Both the position numbers and the translations under genes were made by a program. A DNA stretch of 64,000 nt. Source: an uncultured Burkholderiales bacterium. Its GTDB lineage: Bacteria; Pseudomonadota; Gammaproteobacteria; Burkholderiales; Burkholderiaceae_C. Of the stretch, positions 45,947 through 54,447 are shown one piece after another (position 1 is the first letter of the stretch; each line of letters starts with the position of its first letter). The notes beneath the pieces were generated by a model. The model was not told the DNA's origin, searched no databases, and saw nothing but the letters and a program-made list of their open reading frames with translations. The stretch lies in NCBI GenBank assembly GCA_903838355.1, contig CAILYC010000031.1, forward strand, positions 1 to 64,000, given 5' to 3'.

Positions 45947-46753
45947 TCATGCGACTCCCGATTTTAGGGGAACAAAGTGAACGGGCTCCAGCACCTGGCG
46001 CTCTAAGCCCCGAGGGGTTTTGTCGATCACCAAAAGACTTTGTGTCGAGCCTTCACTGGACCAGGGAGCGACCAAGCGCCCACCCATGGCCAGCTGATCA
46101 ATCCAAGCCTGAGGCACCGTGTCGCCACCGGCCGCCGAAAGGATGCCACCGAATGGCCCCTCACTCGGGAGGCCGAGCATGCCGTCGCCAAAAATCAGCG
46201 TGACATTGCCCAACCCCATGGGGCTCAAGTTCTCAATGGCTTTGTCGTGCAGGCCTTTGAGCCGCTCAATGCTGAAGACCTCTTTGGACACCTCGCTGAG
46301 CAAGGCGGCTTGATAGCCGCATCCGGTGCCAATTTCGAGCACCTTGCCAATCTTGCCATTGATGAGTAAATTTTTCCCTCCTCTAAGGAGTGCAATCATG
46401 CGTGCAACCACATTGGGCTTGGAGATGGTTTGCCCCAGCCCGATGGGCAGGCTGGTGTCCTCATAAGCTTGGTTGACCAAGGCCGTGTCAACAAAACGGT
46501 GGCGCTCAACTTTGCCCATGGCTTTGAGCACCCATTCGTCTTCCAGGCCTTGGAGGGCGAGTTTTTGCACCATGCGCTCGCGCACCTTGGCCGAATCGAG
46601 ACCGATGCCGCTTGGCATGGTGTTGATGGGGACTTTGACCTTGTGTGAAAGTGCGCTCGAGGCCAGGACCTTGGTTGCCGACAACTGTGTGCTGGGTGGA
46701 TGGTGATCTTGACCAAAATCCACCTTGGCGGGAAAACCGGGGCGTTTTTTCAT
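45947..46753 (-). CDS. pcm: Protein-L-isoaspartate O-methyltransferase
   Basis: Repairs isoaspartyl residues in aged proteins using SAM. 268 residues, with SAM motif VLEIGTGCGYQAALLSEV, the post-motif VFSIERLKGLHDKA and the C-terminal GGRLVAPWSSEGSTQSLLVI. About 60 residues longer at the N-terminus than E. coli Pcm (208), with a basic, proline-containing leader. The ATG at 46753 overlaps the surE stop (ATGA), so I prefer it to a TTG 33 bases earlier. Confidence 0.94.
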   Translation of the reverse strand: MKKRPGFPAKVDFGQDHHPPSTQLSATKVLASSALSHKVKVPINTMPSGIGLDSAKVRERMVQKLALQGLEDEWVLKAMGKVERHRFVDTALVNQAYEDTSLPIGLGQTISKPNVVARMIALLRGGKNLLINGKIGKVLEIGTGCGYQAALLSEVSKEVFSIERLKGLHDKAIENLSPMGLGNVTLIFGDGMLGLPSEGPFGGILSAAGGDTVPQAWIDQLAMGGRLVAPWSSEGSTQSLLVIDKTPRGLERQVLEPVHFVPLKSGVA

Positions 46754-47529
46754 GCCAGGCGCTGGCCTTGGAGGGCTTGCTGCCAAGAGGCCAGGCCCTC
46801 GTGATGGGTCAAATCGACTTGCAAAGGCGTGATGGAAATGAAGCCATCTCGGGTGGCGTGGAAATCGGTGCCTTGAGCATCGTCTTTGGCCGCGCCCGCC
46901 CCTCCAATCCAGTACATGGTTTCACCTCTGGGATTTTCTTGTGTGATCACGCGCTCGGCCGCATGCCTGCGCCCCAGGCGGCAGATCTGAAAACCCTTGT
47001 GCTGTGCATGGGGTAAGTTGGGAATGTTCACATTCAGCAGCCAGGGGGCGGCTTTTTTGCCGGGCTCGGTGAAGAGTCTGCCTTGTGCGATGAGTGCCTC
47101 GACGATTTCTCTGGCGCGTTGGGCTGCATCGTCCAAGTGTTGCCAGCCTTTTTTGACTTGAGAAAACGCAATGGCCGGGATTCCCATCAAGTAGGCCTCC
47201 ATGGCAGCACCCACTGTCCCAGAGTAAATGGTGTCATCTCCCATGTTGGCGCCGTTGTTGATCCCAGAGATGACCAAGTCAGGGCGAAAGTCAAGCAGCC
47301 CTGTCAAGGCGATATGGACACAGTCTGCTGGCGTGCCGTTGATGTAGCGGGTGTGCGGGTTGACTTGACTCACGTACAAGGGGGCATTGAGGGTCAAAGC
47401 ATTGGACTTGGCACTGTTATTTTGTTCTGGGGCGACCACCATCACGTGGCCCATGTCCTTGAAGGCCTCGTACAAGGCCAAAATACCAGGGGCTTGATAG
47501 CCGTCGTCATTGGAGACCAAAATATTCAT
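46750..47529 (-). CDS. surE: 5'/3'-nucleotidase SurE
   Basis: Metal-dependent phosphatase acting on nucleoside 5'- and 3'-monophosphates and short polyphosphates. 259 residues with the metal site MNILVSNDDGYQAPGI, the conserved APEQNNSAKSNALT, NGTPADCVHIAL and SGINNGANMGDDTIYSGTVG. ATG at 47529. First gene of the surE-pcm-nlpD-rlmD run, divergent from the rpsF operon. Confidence 0.96.
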   Translation of the reverse strand: MNILVSNDDGYQAPGILALYEAFKDMGHVMVVAPEQNNSAKSNALTLNAPLYVSQVNPHTRYINGTPADCVHIALTGLLDFRPDLVISGINNGANMGDDTIYSGTVGAAMEAYLMGIPAIAFSQVKKGWQHLDDAAQRAREIVEALIAQGRLFTEPGKKAAPWLLNVNIPNLPHAQHKGFQICRLGRRHAAERVITQENPRGETMYWIGGAGAAKDDAQGTDFHATRDGFISITPLQVDLTHHEGLASWQQALQGQRLA

Positions 47530-47954
47530 GGGCGGGGTAGGCGAAAAGCTCAGTGAGGGAGATGGATGCGGCCAAGGGTCGAAAAAACGGTTTGATTTTT
47601 AGTCTTTCAGTCGCCTCCCATTGTAGGGCCTGAAGCTTTGCTGGCTCCTTTTTTGTGTGGAACTCGGGGTTTTAAAGTTCTCTACCCAACATGCACAACG
47701 CAGCGGGTTTTGGGGGTAGACAAGGATGCGGTGACGAGGGCCGAGAGGGCTGAGAGGGCCGATAAAGCCCAGAACGATGCAATCCAGTTGGGGCGAGCTG
47801 TTTTTTTGCTGAAAACCCAACTCTTTTGTGCTCTTTGGGGGGCTATCAAGGATTGGGATGGTGAAGTAGGCTTGGAATTGGCTATAATAGTCGGTTTTCC
47901 CTTGCCACATCACAATTTAGACGCTGTGAGTGGCTCAATCCACAAGGAGAGTCT
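47530..47954. other. 425-base divergent region between surE and rpsF
   Basis: Contains the rpsF promoter (TATAAT at 47883-47888) and short GAGAGGGC repeats near 47744-47760. No gene was recognised. Confidence 0.55.
47883..47888 (+). promoter_or_regulatory. -10 box of the rpsF operon promoter
   Basis: Perfect TATAAT 66 bases before the rpsF ATG. The -35 position at 17-base spacing (GGTGAA) is weak, so the exact -35 box is uncertain. Confidence 0.55.
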
Positions 47955-48320
47955 ATGCGTCATTACGAAATCATTTTAATGATCCATCCGGATCAAAGCG
48001 AACAAGTGCCTGCGATGCTTGAGCGCTACAAAAGCCTCATCACCACAGGTGGCGGTGCGATTCATCGCATCGAGGACTGGGGTCGTCGCCAGTTGACCTA
48101 CATGATCAACAAGTTGGCCAAGGCCCACTATTTGTGTGTCAACATTGAAGCATCCATAGAAATCATGGCTGAATTGGAGCATGCCTTCAAATTCAACGAT
48201 GCAGTATTGCGTCACTTGACGGTCGTGAAAAAGAAAGCCGAAACAGGCCCTTCATCCATGATGAAGACTGTCGAGCGCGAGGAAGCCAGAAAGACCCAGC
48301 AAGCCGAGTTTCAAGCCTAA
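47955..48320 (+). CDS. rpsF: 30S ribosomal protein S6
   Basis: Central-domain protein of the small ribosomal subunit that binds S18. 121 residues with [21 protein letters not shown], the central [15 protein letters not shown] and the C-terminal strand [16 protein letters not shown] with AAGGAGAG upstream. First gene of rpsF-priB-rpsR-rplI. Confidence 0.97.
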   Translation: MRHYEIILMIHPDQSEQVPAMLERYKSLITTGGGAIHRIEDWGRRQLTYMINKLAKAHYLCVNIEASIEIMAELEHAFKFNDAVLRHLTVVKKKAETGPSSMMKTVEREEARKTQQAEFQA

Positions 48321-48341
48321 CCCGCACGCTTTTGGCCTGAT

Positions 48342-48632
48342 GTGAATCGTTTGGTTTTGACCGCCAGTTTGGTTGAAATTTCAGCCATGAGATACACCCC
48401 AGCCGGCTTGCCTGCCATGGATGTTATCTTAGAGCACGAGTCTCATCTTGAAGAGGCCGGTCTTGAGCGAATCGTGAAAGCGACCCTCAAGACCAGAGCA
48501 CTGGGAGAGTTGGCCAAAACCATCAGCGAGTTGCCCTTGGGCAGTGAGCGTCGATTTGAAGGTTTTTTAGCCACACCTAAGCAAACCAAAAGCGTTATTT
48601 TTCATTTGACCCAGATCCATCAAATTTCATAG
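48342..48632 (+). CDS. priB: Primosomal replication protein N
   Basis: Single-strand DNA-binding OB-fold protein that helps restart stalled forks with PriA. 96 residues, opening NRLVLTASLVEISAMRYTPAGLPAMDVILEHES-like OB strands and ending IFHLTQIHQIS. It starts at a GTG at 48342. Position between rpsF and rpsR is the standard one in beta- and gammaproteobacteria and decides the call, since sequence is short and divergent. Confidence 0.92.
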   Translation: MNRLVLTASLVEISAMRYTPAGLPAMDVILEHESHLEEAGLERIVKATLKTRALGELAKTISELPLGSERRFEGFLATPKQTKSVIFHLTQIHQIS

Positions 48633-48643
48633 GAGCCTAGACC

Positions 48644-48925
48644 ATGGCCACATTTAAAAAGTTCAACAAAGACAAGCGCCCAAAGCGCAACACCCAGTCC
48701 CTGCTCTTTAAAAGAAAGCGTTTTTGTCGTTTCACCGTGACCGGTGTGGAAGAGATTGACTACAAAGACATCGATACCTTGAGAGACTTTATCGCGGAAA
48801 ACGGCAAAATCATTCCCGCTCGCTTGACCGGAACCCGTGCCATTTTTCAGCGCCAGCTCAATACCGCCATCAAACGTGCTCGTTTCTTGGCCATGTTGCC
48901 TTATAGCGACCAACACCGCATCTGA
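48644..48925 (+). CDS. rpsR: 30S ribosomal protein S18
   Basis: Small-subunit protein forming a heterodimer with S6. 93 residues with a basic start ([16 protein letters not shown]), the conserved [20 protein letters not shown] and [33 protein letters not shown] start, 11 bases after priB. Confidence 0.97.
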   Translation: MATFKKFNKDKRPKRNTQSLLFKRKRFCRFTVTGVEEIDYKDIDTLRDFIAENGKIIPARLTGTRAIFQRQLNTAIKRARFLAMLPYSDQHRI

Positions 48926-48937
48926 CAGGAACTCATC

Positions 48938-49390
48938 ATGCAAATTATTCTTTTAGACAAAGTGGTGAATTTGGGTGCTTTGGGCGAGATCGTCAAAGTC
49001 AAAGACGGTTATGCCCGTAACTTTCTGATCCCTTCAGGGCGGGCACGCCGTGCCACGGCTGCTGCCATTGAAGAGTTTGAGAAAAAACGTGCTGAACTTG
49101 AAAAAGCGGCCGAACAAAAATTGGCCGAGGCTCAAGCCTTGGGTGAGAAATTGGCCGGCACGACCCTCAAAGTCACACAAAAAGCGGGTGTGGATGGTAG
49201 ATTGTTTGGTTCTGTCACCAATTTTGACATCTCCGAAGAGCTGGGTAAAACCGGCTTTAAGGTTCCAAAGTCTGCCGTTCGCATGCCCACCGGCCCCATT
49301 AAAGTGGTGGGTGACTCGACTGTGAGCGTGTCTTTGCACACCGATGTGGTGGTTGAAATCACGGTGAGTGTCTACGGCGAGACTGCTTAA
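48938..49390 (+). CDS. rplI: 50S ribosomal protein L9
   Basis: Large-subunit protein with two globular domains joined by a long helix. 150 residues: N-domain [20 protein letters not shown] and [14 protein letters not shown], charged helix 50-75, C-domain with [12 protein letters not shown]. Length is normal. Last gene of the operon, followed by a terminator at 49470. Confidence 0.97.
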   Translation: MQIILLDKVVNLGALGEIVKVKDGYARNFLIPSGRARRATAAAIEEFEKKRAELEKAAEQKLAEAQALGEKLAGTTLKVTQKAGVDGRLFGSVTNFDISEELGKTGFKVPKSAVRMPTGPIKVVGDSTVSVSLHTDVVVEITVSVYGETA

Positions 49391-49469
49391 ATAGTCTTGC
49401 CGGCTCTTGGGTGAATGCGGGCCTTGGCCGGTTCACTTCTCTTTGCTGGCCGAAATTTCAAAGAAATCT

Positions 49470-49501
49470 CCATCCAAGTTCACGCTTGGGTGGTTTTTTT
49501 T
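49470..49501 (+). terminator. Rho-independent terminator after rplI
   Basis: CCATCCAAG (49470-49478), loop TTCACG, CTTGGGTGG (49485-49493), then eight T. One G-T wobble in the stem. Confidence 0.88.
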
Positions 49502-49589
49502 GAACTTTTTCCGCCTCAACCAACCTTGCAAAAGCCAAGCGTACTCTGCAAAAACATGACGGCACACACTTTTTTAACTTGTTGACAGT

Positions 49590-49598
49590 TTATCCACA
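49590..49598 (+). promoter_or_regulatory. Consensus DnaA box upstream of dnaB
   Basis: TTATCCACA, a perfect DnaA box, 77 bases before the dnaB start and directly after TTGACA at 49582-49587. It may let DnaA control the helicase gene. Only one box is present, so this is not a replication origin. Confidence 0.55.
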
Positions 49599-49675
49599 GC
49601 ATTTGCACAAGGTTACTGCGTGACTTGAACCTGGAAAAAGTTTAGGATCAAAGACCGTTTCAAAGGCTCCAGTGC

Positions 49676-51076
49676 ATGTCCGCAGTCCTCTCCCCATTTG
49701 ACCCCAGTCCTTACGCTGACCCTGCGGCTGCGCAGTTGCGCATTCCTCCTCACTCCATGGAGGCCGAGTCCAGCGTTTTAGGTGGACTTTTGCTCGACAA
49801 CGCCTCGTGGGACCGCATTGGGGATTTGCTGGTTGAGAATGATTTTTATCGTTTTGAAAATCGTTTGATCTTCTCTTCGGTGGCCGCACTCATCAATGCG
49901 AACAAGCCCGCTGATGTGATCACCGTCTACGAGTCCTTGCAAAACATGGGCCGAGCCGAAGAGGTTGGCGGACTGTCCTATTTGAACTCTTTGGCGCAAT
50001 ATGTGCCGAGTGCAGCCAACATTCGCCGCTATGGCGAGATCGTGCGTGAGCGATCTATTTTGCGAAAACTCGTCACCGCTAGCGACGAGATCGCCACCCA
50101 CGCCTTCAATCCTCAGGGCAAACAAGTCGACCAAATATTGGATGAGGCCGAGCAAAAAATCTTCAACATCGGTGAAGAAGGCTCGCGCATGAAGCAAGGC
50201 TTTCAGTCGATGGACGTCTTGACGCTGGAGTTGATGGACCGCATTGATGAGATGTCACAAAACCCCAATGACATCACTGGGGTGCCCACCGGCTTTTATG
50301 ACTTGGACCGCATGACCTCGGGCTTTCAGCCTGGGGACTTGATTGTGCTGGCAGCTCGCCCCTCTATGGGCAAGACCGCGTTGGCCATCAACATCGCCGA
50401 GCACGTTGCCGTCGAGGAGCAGCTTCCCGTGGCGGTGTTCTCCATGGAGATGGGGGCCTCACAGTTGGCCATACGTATTGTGGGCTCCATCGGTCGAATT
50501 GATCAAAGTCATTTGCGAACAGGAAAGCTGAGCCAAGACGAGTGGCCCAAGCTCACCGAGACCATTGAAAAACTCAGAAACATTGCGCTTCACATTGATG
50601 AGACACCCGGACTCACCCCCAATCAGTTGCGCAGCAATGCAAGACGGTTGGCCAAAAAATGCGGCAAACTCGGTTTGATCGTTGTGGACTATTTGCAATT
50701 GATGTCGGGCTCATCAAGCGAAGGCGACAACCGCTCTACTGAACTTGGTGAAATTTCACGGGGCCTCAAAATGCTGGCCAAAGAGTTGCAGTGCCCGGTC
50801 TTGGCACTCTCACAGCTCAACCGAAGCGTTGAGACGCGCAACGACAAACGCCCCATGATGAGCGACTTGCGGGAATCGGGGGCCATTGAGCAAGACGCCG
50901 ACGTCATCATGTTCATCTACCGCGATGATTACTACAATAAAGACAGCAAGGAGCCTGGTGTGGCCGAAGTTTTGATCACCAAGCACAGAAATGGGCCGAC
51001 TGGGGTGGTGAAACTCACTTTCCTCAAAAGTATCACCAAGTTCGAGTCCATGGCCTCCACAGGTGGCGACTATTGA
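49676..51076 (+). CDS. dnaB: Replicative DNA helicase
   Basis: Hexameric 5'-3' helicase of the replisome. 466 residues: N-terminal primase-interaction domain (PHSMEAESSVLGGLLLDN), linker, RecA-like motor with Walker A in AARPSMGKTALAINIAEH, Walker B LIVVDYLQLM, H3 ALSQLNRSVETR and the arginine finger block LRESGAIEQDADVIMFIYRD. No intein. ATG at 49676. It is separated from rplI by a terminator and probably has its own promoter. Confidence 0.98.
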   Translation: MSAVLSPFDPSPYADPAAAQLRIPPHSMEAESSVLGGLLLDNASWDRIGDLLVENDFYRFENRLIFSSVAALINANKPADVITVYESLQNMGRAEEVGGLSYLNSLAQYVPSAANIRRYGEIVRERSILRKLVTASDEIATHAFNPQGKQVDQILDEAEQKIFNIGEEGSRMKQGFQSMDVLTLELMDRIDEMSQNPNDITGVPTGFYDLDRMTSGFQPGDLIVLAARPSMGKTALAINIAEHVAVEEQLPVAVFSMEMGASQLAIRIVGSIGRIDQSHLRTGKLSQDEWPKLTETIEKLRNIALHIDETPGLTPNQLRSNARRLAKKCGKLGLIVVDYLQLMSGSSSEGDNRSTELGEISRGLKMLAKELQCPVLALSQLNRSVETRNDKRPMMSDLRESGAIEQDADVIMFIYRDDYYNKDSKEPGVAEVLITKHRNGPTGVVKLTFLKSITKFESMASTGGDY

Positions 51077-51092
51077 GTGGAAAAGTTCACGC

Positions 51093-52289
51093 ATGAAAAT
51101 TATTGAAAGTTTTGCCGACATCTCCCGTTTTGTGGCCTTGCGCCGCGATATCCACGCCCACCCAGAGCTCGGCTTTGAGGAGCACAGAACCGCTGCCTTG
51201 GTGGCACAGTTGCTCAGCGAATGGGGCCTTGAGGTTCACACTGGTATTGCTGGCACCGGTGTGGTTGGCGTGTTAAAGCGTGGACACTCAATGCGTTCGA
51301 TGGGTCTCAGAGCCGACTTGGATGCTTTGCCGCTACAAGAGGACAATCACTTTGCCCACCGCTCTCAGCACGATGGTCGCATGCACGCGTGTGGTCATGA
51401 TGGTCACACCACCATGCTCTTGGCCGCGGCCTGGCACTTGTCCCAATCCAAGGCGGATTTCGATGGCTGTGTGAATTTTATTTTTCAGCCCGCTGAAGAG
51501 ATGGGAAAAGCTGGCGCTTTGAAGATGATCCAAGAGGGTCTCTTTGAGCGTTTTCCATGCGACGCCGTTTTTGCCCTGCACAACTTTTATTTGGACGGGG
51601 TCGCTCACTTTGCCACCAACCACGGGGCCTTGATGGCGTCGAGCAACACCTGGCGCATCGACATTCACGGACAAGGCACCCATGCCTCTTTGCCCCATAC
51701 AGGGATTGACCCGGTGGCGGCCACCATCAACTTGGCCCAGCAGCTTCAAAGTTTGATTGCCAAGGTGGTGAGTTCAACCGAACGAGCTCTCTTGGCGGTG
51801 ACTCAAATCCAAGGCTCGGGTGCACCCAACGTCATTCCCGATGTGGCGTGGGTTGGGGGCACGGTGAGAACGTTTTCAGAAAACGTTTTGGACGATATTG
51901 AAAAGGCCATGCGCCAACTCGCACTGGGCGTTGCGCAAGCCCACGGTTGCCGCGCCGAAGTGAGCTTTCGGCGTGCCTCGCCTCCCTTGGTGAACCATGA
52001 AAAAGAAGCACGCTTTGCCGCCCAGGTCATGCGCGAGATCGTGGGAGACGAGGCTGTCAATGAGCACTACATCCCCATCATGAGTGCAGAGGACTTTGCC
52101 CACATGCTCAAAGTCAGGCCCGGTTGCTACGCTTTCATTGGCAACGGCAATGGTGAACACCGCTTGGCCCAGCACGGCGCGGGTCCTTGCATCATTCACA
52201 ACACCTCTTTTGATTTCAACGATGAGATCATTCCTGTGGGTGCCAGTTATTTTGTGCGCTTGGTAGAACGTTGGTTAGAACAAAGGTAG
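51093..52289 (+). CDS. M20-family amidohydrolase (hippurate/N-acyl amino acid type)
   Basis: Metal-dependent amidohydrolase of 398 residues that removes acyl or benzoyl groups from amino acids. The family signs are LRRDIHAHPELGFEEHRTA, MHACGHDGHTTMLLAAA with the metal histidines, FQPAEEMGKAGA with the catalytic glutamates, and SAEDFAHML near the end. A dimerisation domain lies between about 185 and 295. I start at ATG 51093; an in-frame ATG at 51063 overlaps the dnaB end. A Bug protein follows seven bases later, so the pair may take up and cleave a conjugated acid. Confidence 0.92.
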   Translation: MKIIESFADISRFVALRRDIHAHPELGFEEHRTAALVAQLLSEWGLEVHTGIAGTGVVGVLKRGHSMRSMGLRADLDALPLQEDNHFAHRSQHDGRMHACGHDGHTTMLLAAAWHLSQSKADFDGCVNFIFQPAEEMGKAGALKMIQEGLFERFPCDAVFALHNFYLDGVAHFATNHGALMASSNTWRIDIHGQGTHASLPHTGIDPVAATINLAQQLQSLIAKVVSSTERALLAVTQIQGSGAPNVIPDVAWVGGTVRTFSENVLDDIEKAMRQLALGVAQAHGCRAEVSFRRASPPLVNHEKEARFAAQVMREIVGDEAVNEHYIPIMSAEDFAHMLKVRPGCYAFIGNGNGEHRLAQHGAGPCIIHNTSFDFNDEIIPVGASYFVRLVERWLEQR

Positions 52290-52296
52290 ATCCATC

Positions 52297-53280
52297 ATGA
52301 AAACGTGTTTCTTGAAGTTTTCTTTTCGTGTTGGCCTGAGTGCCGCCTTGTGTGTATTGTGCATGTTAAGCGCTGGTGGTGCCAATGGCGCTGAGCGGTT
52401 GATCAAGATCATTGTGCCCTTTGGGCCCGGTGCAGTCCAAGACACCGTGGCCAGGACGTTTAGCAATGAGTTGGGTCTTGCCTTGGGAGCCACGGTCATC
52501 ATTGAAAACCATGCAGGAGCCGGAGGCACCATTGGCACCAATTTGGTGGCCAAGGCCGCGCCCGACGGCAACACTTTGCTCATGGCCGCAGCCTCCCAGA
52601 CCTTGGCAGGGCACTTGTATGAAAAACTGCCCTATGACCCCGTCAAAGATTTCAGCACGGTCACTTTGGTTGGCTACTCGGGTTATGTGATCGCCGCACC
52701 CACCAGTTTGGCTGTGAAAGACCTCAAGGACTATATCTCTTACATCAAGGCCAAGCCCGGCCAGTTCAACTATGCGTCGGCCGGCAATGGATCTGCTTCC
52801 CATTTAGGCATGGCCTCCTTTTTAGCACGTGCTGGTTTACAAATGCAGCACATCCCGATGAAGGCCACCGGAGATGCGGTCAACGAGGTCTTGGCCAATC
52901 GCGTGCAAGGCGTGACTGCAGCCACCATTGGCGTGGTCGGGTTTCGGCAAGATGCCAGGATCAAACTCTTGGCCTACACGGGAGTCAAGCGCTCGCAGTT
53001 TTTGCCAGAACTCCCAACGGTGGCAGAAAGCGGATTGCCTGGCTACTCGTTTGATTCTTGGATGGGACTGTTGGGGCCAGCCAATATTCCAAAAGCGCAA
53101 AACGATCAAATCAACAATGCCATGATCAAGGTCTTGGCCGAGTCTGCTGTGCAAGATCGACTGCTTCGTCTGGGTCTGGAAATTCAGACGGCCAGCAGTG
53201 AAGAGTTTGAGAAAATTTTGCGCCAAGACTGGATCAATGCCGGGGTGATTGTGAAGGCGTCAGGGGCCAAATTGGAATGA
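52297..53280 (+). CDS. Bug-family periplasmic substrate-binding protein
   Basis: Second Bug receptor of the window, 327 residues. Signal peptide to about residue 31 (SAGGANGA), then KIIVPFGPGAVQDTVAR, the IGTNLVAKAAPDGNTLLMAAA block and the ligand loop KPGQFNYASAGNGSASHLGM. It resembles the receptor at 23.5 kb in plan only. Directly after the amidohydrolase gene, suggesting the ligand is the amide or its product. Confidence 0.93.
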   Translation: MKTCFLKFSFRVGLSAALCVLCMLSAGGANGAERLIKIIVPFGPGAVQDTVARTFSNELGLALGATVIIENHAGAGGTIGTNLVAKAAPDGNTLLMAAASQTLAGHLYEKLPYDPVKDFSTVTLVGYSGYVIAAPTSLAVKDLKDYISYIKAKPGQFNYASAGNGSASHLGMASFLARAGLQMQHIPMKATGDAVNEVLANRVQGVTAATIGVVGFRQDARIKLLAYTGVKRSQFLPELPTVAESGLPGYSFDSWMGLLGPANIPKAQNDQINNAMIKVLAESAVQDRLLRLGLEIQTASSEEFEKILRQDWINAGVIVKASGAKLE

Positions 53281-53341
53281 GGTCTTCGGTCGCGTTGGCA
53301 TGTGTCACAAAACCTTGTCTTGAGCAGTGAAGAAAATGGGC

Positions 53342-54412
53342 TCAAGTCGTTTCAAAAAGTGCAAACACCTTGTTGGAATTGAAAACATGGGTTTGCACAA
53401 AATCACTCCAAGCTACTTTTCTGCCAAGCGCCTCCATGGCACCTAGGAGTGGGCACCAGTTCAAGATTTCTTGCTGACCAGCGTCTTCAAAGTCCTCGGT
53501 GCTTTGCGCTCTCCAGAACCCAAAGTGGTTGCTTTTCATCGCGTCGTACAGTGCGCGGTCGCTCGGTGTATCGGGCCTGAGCCGAAAGGTCTTGTCGCAA
53601 AGGAAGGCGTGTGACCAACTCGATGACGCCATGAGGGCGACACGCCAAGGAGAGTCCCGCAAAGTTTTGGCAATTTGAGCCCCCATGTCCATGCAGCGCG
53701 CGGGACTCGGCCCCGGGGGGTCAAAGTCAAGCACCTCGTTCATTTGCGTCATGAAGCCTTTGGCGCTGATCACTCGCCGGCCGTAGCAATTGATGGGCAT
53801 GGTGACCGTGGGGTAAGGCCATCCTTGGCGGTCGTAGTCCAAGTAAAGAATGGCATTCATGAAGGCGTGTGCCACACTGCTGTGGTGCAAAGGCTTATAG
53901 GCATAGGCTACATCAAAGTGCGCGTTGATGAGCCCGGCTGTGATCAGCTTGGCCGCCTCTGGGTGACCTTTGAGTCGGTAGTGCAATTGTGGCCCTTCGC
54001 CCCAGGCATTGGGCTTGCCGCCCTCCATCATGGAAGATCCTTGTGCGTGTCGCCAAGGGTACAAATCCATGTCGGGGTATGCACATACGCTGAAAGCCGG
54101 GATCACGTCTTCGCGAAAATTCTCGTATTGATCGTCCCCCCAAATGAGCACCAAGTCGGGCTTGAAGTCGTCAAGGGCTTTGCGCACGTGTCGGAACCTC
54201 TCGACCAAGGCAGCTCGGTGAGCGACTGCACCTTGGGCTCCATCGTCATGACCCCATTCGGCCTGCATCTCTGTGGGCCAATGCTTGGGGTCTTTGTGCT
54301 CGGGGGCGATGGATGGGTCTTGGAGGGTTTTTTTGAGGATCCAAGACATCTGCTCATCGGGTGAGCTCAGTGGCGGGTAGTGCGAGAGTCCCAAGCCCAG
54401 TATTTCAGCCAT
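53342..54412 (-). CDS. Class III extradiol dioxygenase-type protein (LigB superfamily)
   Basis: A 356-residue protein with the LigB catalytic-subunit fold. The N-terminal LGLGLSHYPPLSSPDE, LVLIWGDDQYENFREDVIPAFSV and the later LMASSSWSHAFL match iron ligands and the active-site histidine region of protocatechuate 4,5-dioxygenase-like enzymes. Substrate unknown; it may open a catechol ring or act on a related diphenol. It has no alpha-subunit (LigA) gene next to it. Convergent with the Bug gene. Confidence 0.82.
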   Translation of the reverse strand: MAEILGLGLSHYPPLSSPDEQMSWILKKTLQDPSIAPEHKDPKHWPTEMQAEWGHDDGAQGAVAHRAALVERFRHVRKALDDFKPDLVLIWGDDQYENFREDVIPAFSVCAYPDMDLYPWRHAQGSSMMEGGKPNAWGEGPQLHYRLKGHPEAAKLITAGLINAHFDVAYAYKPLHHSSVAHAFMNAILYLDYDRQGWPYPTVTMPINCYGRRVISAKGFMTQMNEVLDFDPPGPSPARCMDMGAQIAKTLRDSPWRVALMASSSWSHAFLCDKTFRLRPDTPSDRALYDAMKSNHFGFWRAQSTEDFEDAGQQEILNWCPLLGAMEALGRKVAWSDFVQTHVFNSNKVFALFETT

Positions 54413-54447
54413 GAATTCAACCTGCCTTTCCCCGTCAAGAATTGTTT

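Noticed and set aside
49590-49598. Replication origin near dnaB
   Set aside because: Only one DnaA box, no AT-rich unwinding tract and no dnaA-dnaN genes.
49582-49617. Sigma-70 promoter built on TTGACA before dnaB
   Set aside because: No acceptable -10 box lies 16-18 bases downstream.
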